From RUG334 sp045599645 (GTDB lineage: Bacteria > Muiribacteriota > Ozemobacteria > Ozemobacterales > Ozemobacteraceae): 64,000 nucleotides of DNA. The notes under the pieces were generated by a model. The model was not told the origin of the DNA. It worked only from the letters and a program-made list of their open reading frames with translations, and did not search any database. Made by a program: the position numbers and the translations under genes. The stretch is from positions 7,079-71,078 of the forward strand of contig JAZRWI010000053.1 of assembly GCA_045599645.1 (NCBI GenBank), given 5' to 3'. Shown piece by piece: positions 43,101 through 52,069 of this stretch (positions are counted from its first letter, which is position 1; every line of letters begins with the position of its first letter).

Positions 43101-44331
43101 AATCAAGATTAGCCTGTAATTCATTACTTATACTAATAAGCTTCTTAGCCTTTGTTGTCCATTCAATAGCTTCAGAAAAACGTAGCACAATAGGTGTTGA
43201 AATCAGAGCTGCCACATTCGAAGCAGGACTACTCATTACAACATCAATCGGCAACCCCTTCGGATTTTCACCTTCGGCACGGAGTGCTATCTTTCCCTCG
43301 CCGGCAAACACTACAAGGTTATCTGTGGTAATAGTTGATTTCACATGAAATTCAGATGGAAAGTCATTTTTAGAAATGCCCTTTATTCCAAGTGTAAAGC
43401 TAAAGGTAGCAAGGTTACCATTTTTAATCAGATTTGCTTCTGAATATTGATTAATGCTGATTCTATGCAGATATTCGCCATTGAATTCCTTTTCAAGAGA
43501 AACGCTTTCACTAGCTGCTATACCGTCAACAAGAACTCCTGTTTTGGCGGAAGAAGATGAATAGAAGGTTAATTCACTTTTCAGATCAGAAGCAGTGAAC
43601 ATGGAAGTAGTCTTTTCTGCTTCAACCAATGTAGATATCTTGAAGTCTTTTGTATATTCATTATTAGCATTTAGTGCATAATCAGCTGGTTCTGCAGAAA
43701 ATGTAATGCTATTAACATCGTCAAATTTCTTTGTATCTGGCTTTACCCCAAAAACAGTGTAGCAATAACCGATGTGCCGTGTAGTGACCATGAACTGATC
43801 AAGGCTGCCCAAATCGCAACGTGCAGAACTTACAGTTGCTTTTCCATTGTCACCTAGCTTAACATACTGCCAGTCATTAGCATTTATAGGTTTATAACCA
43901 AGTATGAACTCAATATACTCAGATGAAAAAACATTAGGAATAGTCAAAACAACAGTTTTATCAGTCTCTGTTAATTTCTTTTCAATGCCATTTTCAAAAT
44001 ACGTTCCTGTCAGGATGTAGACATTGGTTGAGTCACCGCCATAGGAACCAATTTCATTTGCCAGCAAAGCTCTTTCAACAAGAACGATTGCAGCACCAGA
44101 AGGGAAGGTCTGCTCTTCTTTTGCTTCTACAATAACTTTATTGTCGCCATTAGAAACCAGAACAATTGTCCCTTTATCGGTAGCATAGCTTGTGGTAGTA
44201 TTCTTGATAATTATGTCTTCATGGATTATTCTATCGCCATCACGACCAGTGCTACAGCCATAGAAAATTGACAACAGAACCGTCACAAAAGCTAAAAGGA
44301 TAAACCTATATATTTTTTTTATATTAATCAT
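40105..44331 (-). CDS. Type A giant GLUG-repeat lipoprotein, cassette 1
   Basis: The 1408-residue protein has a lipoprotein-type signal peptide ending LSIFYGC (Cys26), with a relaxed lipobox. An N-terminal domain shared by all six paralogues follows (TTSYATDKGTIVLVSN ... VFSSEYIEFILGYK). Ig-like SbsA/Big_5-type units come next (PIVLRFSEAIEW, INLRLSLPML). A lead-in DNPFLIYTADDFEAMR precedes a C-terminal beta-helix of about 14 GLUG units of about 25 residues (VGGIxG ... NCxNxG). The C-terminus reads GSTWNNEDIWNFYSDKLPEL. It is probably anchored in the outer membrane and exposed, as GLUG proteins often are adhesins; exact role unknown. AAGGGGAC precedes the ATG. It follows a type B gene by 27 bp. 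Confidence 0.85.
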   Translation of the reverse strand: MINIKKIYRFILLAFVTVLLSIFYGCSTGRDGDRIIHEDIIIKNTTTSYATDKGTIVLVSNGDNKVIVEAKEEQTFPSGAAIVLVERALLANEIGSYGGDSTNVYILTGTYFENGIEKKLTETDKTVVLTIPNVFSSEYIEFILGYKPINANDWQYVKLGDNGKATVSSARCDLGSLDQFMVTTRHIGYCYTVFGVKPDTKKFDDVNSITFSAEPADYALNANNEYTKDFKISTLVEAEKTTSMFTASDLKSELTFYSSSSAKTGVLVDGIAASESVSLEKEFNGEYLHRISINQYSEANLIKNGNLATFSFTLGIKGISKNDFPSEFHVKSTITTDNLVVFAGEGKIALRAEGENPKGLPIDVVMSSPASNVAALISTPIVLRFSEAIEWTTKAKKLISISNELQANLDYSAVISDDFRTLTITPAKTLNYNSLYTIEIETGITAKGTNNYVKPVSFNFMTEAGSPVKAVIKPNIGSQIGNFYIRKPEFIIDFGRSAAEINTVKSSIIVLLGNQVVDYDITFTDDKNRIASLTFPTGLQAGESYSIKMTNSIKDNAGLDIGTFEPASLVVFPDVEVVETIPANNSENVIASSPINLRLSLPMLLETSIAKNYFSIKDTVSGAEFPFNCAYDEVNKVISLIPQGNLLFNRRYQVFVKDGLTDKKTLQRLGSYSFCFKTTDIDYVTAVLTPDGGYYQNNVFPYIVFRENPKMIVDFVKDLADYSQASAAISIWKNGVVDDWQKSWDGNRLMLMPPGNQMEKGAVYRITMSNGVPASDNSLVNPFAAQELTSTLVKGKGCDDNPFLIYTADDFEAMRLYRTSCFTVMDNIDFTDVTDFQPIGNELANFSGKLQGNGKIISNLTVLPAESVVNVGLLGTTYNAVIASLTLDETCKISGDENIGGIIGKASGGSITNCVNKAQVNGNRNIGGIAGLLSGVNVDACANAGHVIGAMRIGGIAGWALETDFNACKNDGHIAIADEIGCNEWVSAAGISGQAKQSKFVDCENNSEININAIEVAGIVADFESGEIINCKNSGAITAYYYAAGIAGYVMGNISKCTNAGNISATCSDYEVLAAGIVGSISGGYIEKCCNKGSVCAATNGSKVGGIAADATEIIDCCNEGDISGYEFVGGIAAAAYSINNSCNKGKVTGYEHVGGIVARISYGSGSSIVNCLNDAEVTGSYDGEGVGGILGYSYNTENTVIENCCNKKDIAGGNKVGGIWGESLDDGKIVIRNSYNVAKVSGKYSVGGIFAYAGRADEVTIQNCYDRSDLSGVERVGGIVGDGDNIKISNCYYEGELIRTSGTQSTFAAIVNFPSFFSGTTELYNCFSTTNSVIAGSGLTVSGSLKTPDYVGTDENNYVFDASQLAANGYDTVIKGAAWGEGSTWNNEDIWNFYSDKLPELKNMPEP

Positions 44332-44358
44332 TATTGTCCCCTTTTAAGCCGTAGCAGA

Positions 44359-47300
44359 TTATTCTGTTGGCAAAACCAATTCCGGAAGTCTATCAGTTCT
44401 CAATATCCATTTTGAAGCATCAAGCCAGGTAGCTTCGCCCGACCAAGTTGTAGTCCTGATTTCATCTTCGTAGCCGTTATTCAAAATATATGAACAGGTA
44501 ACATTACTTAAATCACCGCCATAATAATCAGGATGACCATATATTGAGTTTGCTGAAACAGCTTCACCATTAACAACAGTATTTTTAGTTGCAAAACAAT
44601 CTTTAATTGTAGAATCAGAGTCTAAGCAGGCAGTTATTGCACCAGCATAGAAATCATAGTTTTCTACAGGTTCATTATTCTTAACAGTTACAGAACCTTC
44701 TGTATAACAGTTTGATACTTCAGAATAATATAAATTGCCACATAAACCGGCAGCATATGCGCCAATTGTATTACCGGTATTCACACAGGATATTATTTTG
44801 CAACCGGTATTTGTGTTTGCAATAATACCAACCGCATAATTATTACTAATACTAGTATTATTACAGCTAATGTTGCCATTGTTCACACAGTTTATAATAG
44901 AACAATTGTCTTTAAAAGCATTAGCAGCAATACCGGCAAGATTTCCGCCAGCAGTAGTAATATCCCCGGTATTTGCACAATTACTGATTGTAAAACCTGG
45001 CGAATCAGAAATTATACCGCCAGAACAGCCAACAATACCCCCTGCAGTATCAATCTGATTAGTGCCCGTTATATTACCATTGTTTCTACAGTTATCAACA
45101 ATACCGCCACACATGGCTGTTATGCCGCCAATATAGGTATACATACTCATTTCTATAAAAGATGGAGCGTATGAACATTCTATCGGAATATTATTTGAAC
45201 AATTAATAATTTTCCCATATGAGATTGAGCTACAAATTGCTCCAACATAACCAGAGCCTTTTATACAGCCATTAGGATTATCAAGATTTACATTCCTGAT
45301 TTCAGAATCAGAACCGGCAACGCTACCAAACAAACCAACTGTGGCTCGTTCTTCAGGAGAATCCTGCCAAAATCCTTTTATTTTATTATTTCCACCATCA
45401 TAAACCCCGGAAAAGGATAAGCTCTCGATTATTGAAGAATCGCCACTACTCCAATATTCTTTTATATTATCCATACTCAGACAACCAATCGGTTCAAAAC
45501 CGAAAACCTCATAATTAGCTGTGACAGTCGAAATATAATCGGTAAAATCAATATCACTTACTTGCTTGTAATGGGCAGTCAGATTTCTGCGCACCATATC
45601 AAGCTGCTTAGCAGTTGAAACCAGATAAGGACTTTCTTCAGTACCTTCCCCCTCAAAGGCTAATATTTCAAATTTGGACTCAACAAAAGGAACAATCGGC
45701 ACATTCCTTGAATCAATGACTTCATCGACATAACGAATCGTTATAACTTCTGCATATACGTCTTTAGGAATAGCAAATGTAAGCCTGGTTTTGTCTTCGT
45801 TCCATTCGGCAGACAGCTTTGTTATACTTCCATTGCTTCCATAGACCATTATCGCATTTTCAGCCTGATGAAGTTCCTGCGGTGTATCTATAAAATCTAT
45901 GGTGAATCTGGCGCCAACCTTGACAAATGGCGGAACAGCATCAGCATCAACATAATCTTCTGTAACAACAGAAATAGAGGCAACAAAGCGCTCCGGCTCT
46001 GTATCTGTGCCAGGAACCTTATTATTTGTCTTGAAGGGAAGCCTGCATGCATCAAGCTTTTGATGTGATTCATGATTTATCATCCCACCTTCAAAAGCAA
46101 CAGCATAATTCATATTATACTGCAGGTCTGCCAATGGAATAATAGTCAGCATGCCTGTCGAAGAAGCATAATCACAGTTGAAATCAAAACTGCGATTATC
46201 TGCATTCACTAAAGAAATCAGATTTTCGCAATGCTCATCCCAATCAACTGGTGGAGTAAATCTGACAATTATTTCAGTATCTACACTAGCATTAGAGGCG
46301 TCAACCGGTGTCTTTAATTCAGCCAGAACATTAGGAATTGTAGTAAAATTCAATACACCGAATTGTGCAATATCAACATTTTCAATATCCTTAACCGTTT
46401 TACTCATTATAATAGAGTAATGCGTTTCCGGTTTAAGGTCATTCAAGAACGTAAGAGTTGCAATGGTATTTTCAGGATTAAAACTAAGTGAAAATAATAC
46501 AGGTCCGTCAGGAGATGTAACCTTAATTGCATTCTGAGCCTCAACAATATTTGCAACCGGCTTAACAAAATCAATGATGAAGCTTGGATTAGTTTTATAG
46601 TGTTCCAAATAGAAGGAATCTTCTGTTGCAGTAATTGTAGCCATCGTGAAGCTTGCTGGTATAGTTATAAACTGGAAATTGCCAGAATTCAGAGCATAAT
46701 TTGGGTCAACGGCGGGAATACCTTTTCGCAAAGCCAGAGTATAAGTATTTTCATAGCGTAGACCATTTACAGGAACAACTATTATTTCTTTTTGGTCTTC
46801 TGATGCAAAACAAGTTACAGAGGCTATTTCATTGTTCTCATCATACAATTTTATATATGATGTAAAAGCAGATTTCCACTGTATTTCTTTTTCAAAACTT
46901 AATACTATTCTGGTATTTGTAGCTACATTTTCAACCGGATTCGGTTCTATCATAGTCACTTCACAATATTCAGGCTCTGATGGAACATTTCTTATCCTGA
47001 AAAAAGCTTCTTCGTAAGTGAACAAAGTATTTTTATGAGTAGTGACAGTAGTCTTTATTTTGAAATTATCAGGTAATGCCTCAAGAGAAGCGCCTTTTAT
47101 GTTCAAAACAAAGCTGAAGGTTGCAAGCAATCCGGAAATTTTGCAGTTATCTGGTAGATACTTATCAATAGCGAACTTATGAATATATTTGCTACTTGAT
47201 TCTGGAGACACAGAAATCTGTTCATTAGCTCTTTCGCCATCTATCTTAAAACCTGAACCCTGGTTACTGTCAGACACAAATGTTAATTCGTGAACAACAT

Positions 47301-48042
47301 TTGGAGAGTCAAACACATAGGCGTCATTAGCAGTTATTAAAGATGAAATCCTAAGGTCATCACAGAAAAGATTTACTCCTTCGCTCGCCACATATTCATA
47401 TTTCATTGGTTCAGCAGTCAAATAAAAGCTTTCAACACGTTCCTTGATAAGTTCTTCCGGTTTGCAGGCAAAAACAGTAAAAACGTAGTTAAGGCGGTAA
47501 GTGCTGATAACAAATTCCTTTATAGAATTGCTCATTCTTGCAGTCATAACAACTGCAGAACCTTTATCGGAAAGCTTCTGATATTGCCATACCATGTCAT
47601 CCGCTCTTTTAAAGCCGAGCCAGAATTCTGTGTATTCACTGGAGAATCTGTTAGGGATAGTGATGGTGATAGGCTTCATTGTTTCAGTAAGTGGTCTTAT
47701 AACACCACCCTTTTCAACTGCACCCGTGAGAGTATAGGCTTTGGTTGAAACACTGCCGTAATCCCATACTTCACTTGCTTCCAGATCACGTTCCTTCAGA
47801 GTCAGACTTGAATTTTCAGGCAGTGTGCCGCCTTCCTTTGCCTCAATAATAACAATAGGCTCTGACTGCAATGTTAAATATATCTTGCCTTCATTATCAA
47901 CATCACCGCTTGTGTAAACGGCTCCGTTCTCAACAAGAATTATATCCCTGGCACCACCGCCACATCCATAGGAAAGGCACACCAGCGCCAAAATCATGCA
48001 AAAAAAGATGCCTAATCTTTTCTGACTAAAATATTTCTTCAT
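44359..48042 (-). CDS. Type B giant GLUG-repeat lipoprotein, cassette 1
   Basis: The 1227-residue protein begins KKYFSQKRLGIFF and has a lipoprotein signal ending CLSYGCGGG (Cys27). The N-terminal domain has IVIIEAKEGGTLPENSSLTL and STKAYTLTG. Ig-like units follow (NTRIVLSFEKEIQW; DTEIIVRFTPPVDW). The lead-in ESPYLVSTAKQLDMVRRNL precedes about six GLUG units. It ends ILRTDRLPELVLPTE. It is the first gene of a B-A pair, with a 70-bp leader nearly identical to that of the type B gene at 55726. No strong Shine-Dalgarno sequence is visible (GGCAAACA before ATG). Role presumed surface or envelope; not proven. Confidence 0.85.
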   Translation of the reverse strand: MKKYFSQKRLGIFFCMILALVCLSYGCGGGARDIILVENGAVYTSGDVDNEGKIYLTLQSEPIVIIEAKEGGTLPENSSLTLKERDLEASEVWDYGSVSTKAYTLTGAVEKGGVIRPLTETMKPITITIPNRFSSEYTEFWLGFKRADDMVWQYQKLSDKGSAVVMTARMSNSIKEFVISTYRLNYVFTVFACKPEELIKERVESFYLTAEPMKYEYVASEGVNLFCDDLRISSLITANDAYVFDSPNVVHELTFVSDSNQGSGFKIDGERANEQISVSPESSSKYIHKFAIDKYLPDNCKISGLLATFSFVLNIKGASLEALPDNFKIKTTVTTHKNTLFTYEEAFFRIRNVPSEPEYCEVTMIEPNPVENVATNTRIVLSFEKEIQWKSAFTSYIKLYDENNEIASVTCFASEDQKEIIVVPVNGLRYENTYTLALRKGIPAVDPNYALNSGNFQFITIPASFTMATITATEDSFYLEHYKTNPSFIIDFVKPVANIVEAQNAIKVTSPDGPVLFSLSFNPENTIATLTFLNDLKPETHYSIIMSKTVKDIENVDIAQFGVLNFTTIPNVLAELKTPVDASNASVDTEIIVRFTPPVDWDEHCENLISLVNADNRSFDFNCDYASSTGMLTIIPLADLQYNMNYAVAFEGGMINHESHQKLDACRLPFKTNNKVPGTDTEPERFVASISVVTEDYVDADAVPPFVKVGARFTIDFIDTPQELHQAENAIMVYGSNGSITKLSAEWNEDKTRLTFAIPKDVYAEVITIRYVDEVIDSRNVPIVPFVESKFEILAFEGEGTEESPYLVSTAKQLDMVRRNLTAHYKQVSDIDFTDYISTVTANYEVFGFEPIGCLSMDNIKEYWSSGDSSIIESLSFSGVYDGGNNKIKGFWQDSPEERATVGLFGSVAGSDSEIRNVNLDNPNGCIKGSGYVGAICSSISYGKIINCSNNIPIECSYAPSFIEMSMYTYIGGITAMCGGIVDNCRNNGNITGTNQIDTAGGIVGCSGGIISDSPGFTISNCANTGDITTAGGNLAGIAANAFKDNCSIINCVNNGNISCNNTSISNNYAVGIIANTNTGCKIISCVNTGNTIGAYAAGLCGNLYYSEVSNCYTEGSVTVKNNEPVENYDFYAGAITACLDSDSTIKDCFATKNTVVNGEAVSANSIYGHPDYYGGDLSNVTCSYILNNGYEDEIRTTTWSGEATWLDASKWILRTDRLPELVLPTE

Positions 48043-48113
48043 TTGTTTGCCAATTGTATATGTATAGATACTTTTAGATTAGTACATTTTGTCTCAAAGT
48101 TCAAGACCGTATG
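48043..48113 (-). promoter_or_regulatory. Duplicated leader upstream of type B gene, cassette 1
   Basis: These bases match 55727-55799 almost perfectly, apart from one extra T in the second copy. On the minus strand TTGAAC (48104-48099) and TAATCT (48081-48076) are 17 bp apart and could be a weak promoter. Conservation of a non-coding leader next to strongly diverged flanks suggests that it contains the promoter and 5' UTR. Confidence 0.5.
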
Positions 48114-48150
48114 ATAAAATACCCAGCCCCCAATCCCCAATCCCGGCTAT

Positions 48151-51100
48151 TTATTCAGGCATATTCTTCAACTCAGGCAGCTTATTTGGATAAAAATTCC
48201 AAATATCTTCATTGTTCCAAGTGGAGCCTTCGCCCCAAGCGGCACCCTTGATTACAGTGTCATAGCCATTGGCCGCCAGCTGCGATACATCAAAGACATA
48301 ATTATTGTATTCTGTAGCTGCCCCGGAATACTTCAACGAGCTTGATGTGGTAAGAAAAGAACCACGGACCTTTGTGTCTGTTGTAGAGAAACAATTGCAT
48401 AATTTTCCAGAGCTATTAGAAGAATAGGATACAATAGCAGCAAGGCTTGTTATACTACTAGATACGGTCTCGACATTTCCACGAAAATAGCAATTCGAAA
48501 TATCAGCGCCGCCATCATTATTAATATTTCCGATAATACCAGCTAATTTGCTTGAGCCGCTGATATTTCCCACACAATAGCAATTTTCAAATACGCCACC
48601 GCTATAATCAAATGAACCAATAATGCCACCAACATTGGTCATTCCTTTTACATCAGCAATATTGCAGCAATTCTTTATAGTAGCATCCAAATACCCTCTG
48701 CCTATAACACCACCTGTCCATTGTTTACCAGTTATAGTTCCAGTATTACAACAATCCATGAAGGTGCATCCACTGTGAAAACGACCTGCAATACCACCTG
48801 TATAGCTTGCAGAAACAGAACTAACTAAAGAAATATTACCACTGTTCCGACATTTTTCTATAATTGAATAATCAGTATTCCCAACAATACCAGCAATATG
48901 GGCATCACCCGAAGAAATCGTTGCACTGATATCACCTGAATTTTTACAATTTGAGATTTTTCCGTTCTTGAAAGTTCCAGCAATACCACCCATTTGATAA
49001 TATCCGGTCAAATTAGCAGTATTTTTACAATCTGTAATCTCTCCACCTTCTGCTACGCCAACAATTCCACCTATCAGACTAACCCTTGCATCAACAACAT
49101 TAAATTCATGTTCATTCACACATTTCAAGAAATTACAATTCACTGCATTTGCGGTAATTCCAGCCATATCCCAACAGCTAGTACCGTAACTCGCAAAATC
49201 GGCTTTTACTTCCCCGTTGTTTTTACAGCCTAAGAATGTAGTATCTACAGCCCTTCCACAAATTCCTGCAAAATCATGACAGCCACTAATGGTAGCTTTA
49301 TTCAGACAGTATTCGATAGAACTTTCATTAGCATTCCCAACAATTCCACCAATATACCCATAGCCAATAACAAAACAATTCTCGTCTAACGTAAGACTAG
49401 CAATCTGCGCATTATAAATATCACCAAAGAGTCCGATGTCCTCGGCTTCACCTTCTCCCAATATTCCCAAATTAGATATTGTTTTGCCATTGCCATATAA
49501 TTTGCCAAAAAAGACCAGCTGTTTGCTACCAACAGGCTCAAAATCAGTGACCTCTGAAAAATCTATATTATTCATGAGCATGAAGGTTGAGCCACGATAA
49601 ACTCGCATAACTTCAAAATCTTCCGCTGTATATATCCTGAATGGATTATCCGGTATGCCTTTTCCATCTAGCAGTGCTGCTTTAAATTCCTGAGGAACAA
49701 AGGGATTTACAAAACTGTTATCTTTTGCAGTGACAACATCAGTCATTGAAATCTTATAAACAGAACCATTATCAAGCATATTACCCGGAGGTGTTAGTAT
49801 AAGCCTGTTACCATCCCACGACTTCTGCCAATCAACAGCAATTCCGTCCTTCAGAATGGAAATTGTTTTTGAAGCATAGCTATAATCAGCCAAATCCTTC
49901 ATAAAATCAATCTCCATCTTCGGATTTTCCCTGAATACGACAAAAGGAAGGGTATTCTTCTGATGATATCCTTCTACAGCATTCAAGCTGGCAATAATAT
50001 AATCTGAATCAGCAGTATTAAAATAGAACGAATAAGAGCCAAGTTTTTGAAGCGTCTGGCTGTCAACAAAGCCGTCCTTCACAATAACCTGATATCTGCG
50101 ATTAAACAGAAAATTTTCACGTGGAACAATGCTCATTACAGAATAAACTTCATCATATGAGCAATCAAAGGGGAATTCAGCTCCTGTAACTGCGTCCTTC
50201 ACAGAGAAGAAGTTCTTGGCTGATGAAATTCCGAGATTTACAGGGCAAGAAATCCTGATATTAATATTAGAATTTACTAAAACATTTTCTGCACCATCTG
50301 CCGGTGTCGTCTCAACAACTTCTGCATCCTTGAATATATCAAAGCTAAGCGGTTCAAATACTCCTATTTCTAAGCCTTCTGTATCCATAATACTGTTTGT
50401 CATAGAAATAGAATAGCTTTGTCCGGGAAGAAGCTCATCCGGGAATGTCAGGCTTGCAATACTGTTCTTAGCATCAGTAAAGTTTATCGCATATTCAACA
50501 ACCTGCCCGCCAAGAAGCACCCTGATTGACTTTTTAACAGTCCCGACATCTGCTACTGATTTACCAAAATTAATTACGAATTCAGGTTTTCTAATATAAT
50601 AATCATCAAACTTAGTATGGCTTACCGGTTCTATTCTTGCGTTTACAGCAGCACCAGCTTCAGTCATGAATTTAAAGCTGACGGGCTTAACAAAATTTAT
50701 TCCTTTACTGCCGGTAATACCTTCTTCAATGTCTATAACGTGCAGTTTGCCATAGCTAAGAGGTTCGTCAGGGGTTATTGTTAATGTTTTATAATCACTG
50801 GAAATAGTAGCAGTATAGCTGATGTTTACCTTGTATTCATCTCTGAGACTGATAAGCTTCTTTGCCTTTGTAGACCAGTCTATTCCTTCAGAAAATGCCA
50901 ATACTATTGGGGTTTTTACAGAAACGGCAGTGTCTGTGGCCGGCGCAGTCATAGCAGCGTCAATCGGCAGACCCTTGGTATTTTCCCCATGTGCGCTGCG
51001 AGTTAGCTTGCCTTCGCCAACAAATACTACACGATTATTTGTTGTTATAGTAGACTTGAAATGAAATTCTGGCGGAAAAGCATTTTTAGAAATTCCTTTT

Positions 51101-52041
51101 ATGCCAAGAGCAACGCTGTAGGTTGCCAGATTGCCGCTCTTAGCCAGATTTGCTTCAGTATAATTGTTAATGCTTATTCGGTGCAGATACGCCCCATTGA
51201 ATTCCTTTTCATATGAAACACTTTCACTGGCAGTCTTGCCATCAACAAGAATCCCAGACTTATCCGGGGAGGTCGTATAAAAGGTTAATTCGCTGGTCAG
51301 GTCAGAAGCAGTGAACATGGAAGTAGTTTTTTCTGCTTCAATAAGACTGAACACTTTGAGGTCTTCTGTATATTCATTATTATCATTTACTTCGTATTTT
51401 GCTGGATCTGCACAGAAAGTGATGCTGTTTATATCATCAAATTTCTTGGATTCAGGCTTAACACCAAAAATAGTGTAGCAGTAACCTATATGTCTTGTGG
51501 AAACAATAAACGGCGAAGTTCTGTCTGCAGAGAATCTTGCTGAGCCAACAACAGCTTTGCCACCTTCACCAAGCTTGATATACTGCCAATCATCAGCATT
51601 TATTTCTTTATATCCAAGTATGAATTCATAATATTCTGAGGAAAAAATATTAGGAATACTCAAAGTAACAGGTTTATCTGTTTCTGTTAGTTTCTTTTCT
51701 ATTCCATTTTCCAGATATGTTCCAGTCAGGACATAAACATTAGTTGAATCTCCACCATAAGCACCAACTTCGCTTAGATACAAAGCTCTTTCAACCAATA
51801 CAATAGCTGCTCCTGACGGTAATGTATTTTCTTCCTTTGCTTCAACAATAACCTGCGGGTCATTGCTTGAAACCAGAATAATGGTTCCCTTGTCAGTAGC
51901 ATAGCTTGTTGTGGTTCCCTTTATTACAATATCATCATGAATAATCTTATCGCCATCCCTGCCGGTGCTGCAACCATAAAAGGAAAGCAGCAGAACCGCC
52001 ATAAAAGTCAAAATGATAAATCTATATTTATTATTATTCAC
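48151..52041 (-). CDS. Type A giant GLUG-repeat lipoprotein, cassette 2
   Basis: Same architecture as the type A gene at 40105, about 1296 residues, with about ten GLUG units instead of 14. The signal peptide ends LLLSFYGC. I place the start at GTG 52041, because GGAGAC lies just before it and it aligns with the start of the third type A gene; this leaves a 28-bp gap to the type B gene, like the 27 bp in the other cassettes. An ATG at 52053 has no ribosome-binding site. The C-terminal coding segment at 48190-48286 is identical to 40147-40243 of the first type A gene. Surface adhesin or envelope role is inference. Confidence 0.83.
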   Translation of the reverse strand: MNNNKYRFIILTFMAVLLLSFYGCSTGRDGDKIIHDDIVIKGTTTSYATDKGTIILVSSNDPQVIVEAKEENTLPSGAAIVLVERALYLSEVGAYGGDSTNVYVLTGTYLENGIEKKLTETDKPVTLSIPNIFSSEYYEFILGYKEINADDWQYIKLGEGGKAVVGSARFSADRTSPFIVSTRHIGYCYTIFGVKPESKKFDDINSITFCADPAKYEVNDNNEYTEDLKVFSLIEAEKTTSMFTASDLTSELTFYTTSPDKSGILVDGKTASESVSYEKEFNGAYLHRISINNYTEANLAKSGNLATYSVALGIKGISKNAFPPEFHFKSTITTNNRVVFVGEGKLTRSAHGENTKGLPIDAAMTAPATDTAVSVKTPIVLAFSEGIDWSTKAKKLISLRDEYKVNISYTATISSDYKTLTITPDEPLSYGKLHVIDIEEGITGSKGINFVKPVSFKFMTEAGAAVNARIEPVSHTKFDDYYIRKPEFVINFGKSVADVGTVKKSIRVLLGGQVVEYAINFTDAKNSIASLTFPDELLPGQSYSISMTNSIMDTEGLEIGVFEPLSFDIFKDAEVVETTPADGAENVLVNSNINIRISCPVNLGISSAKNFFSVKDAVTGAEFPFDCSYDEVYSVMSIVPRENFLFNRRYQVIVKDGFVDSQTLQKLGSYSFYFNTADSDYIIASLNAVEGYHQKNTLPFVVFRENPKMEIDFMKDLADYSYASKTISILKDGIAVDWQKSWDGNRLILTPPGNMLDNGSVYKISMTDVVTAKDNSFVNPFVPQEFKAALLDGKGIPDNPFRIYTAEDFEVMRVYRGSTFMLMNNIDFSEVTDFEPVGSKQLVFFGKLYGNGKTISNLGILGEGEAEDIGLFGDIYNAQIASLTLDENCFVIGYGYIGGIVGNANESSIEYCLNKATISGCHDFAGICGRAVDTTFLGCKNNGEVKADFASYGTSCWDMAGITANAVNCNFLKCVNEHEFNVVDARVSLIGGIVGVAEGGEITDCKNTANLTGYYQMGGIAGTFKNGKISNCKNSGDISATISSGDAHIAGIVGNTDYSIIEKCRNSGNISLVSSVSASYTGGIAGRFHSGCTFMDCCNTGTITGKQWTGGVIGRGYLDATIKNCCNIADVKGMTNVGGIIGSFDYSGGVFENCYCVGNISGSSKLAGIIGNINNDGGADISNCYFRGNVETVSSSITSLAAIVSYSSNSSGKLCNCFSTTDTKVRGSFLTTSSSLKYSGAATEYNNYVFDVSQLAANGYDTVIKGAAWGEGSTWNNEDIWNFYPNKLPELKNMPE

Positions 52042-52069
52042 GTTTGTCTCCATTCAAGCCTTCATTAGT

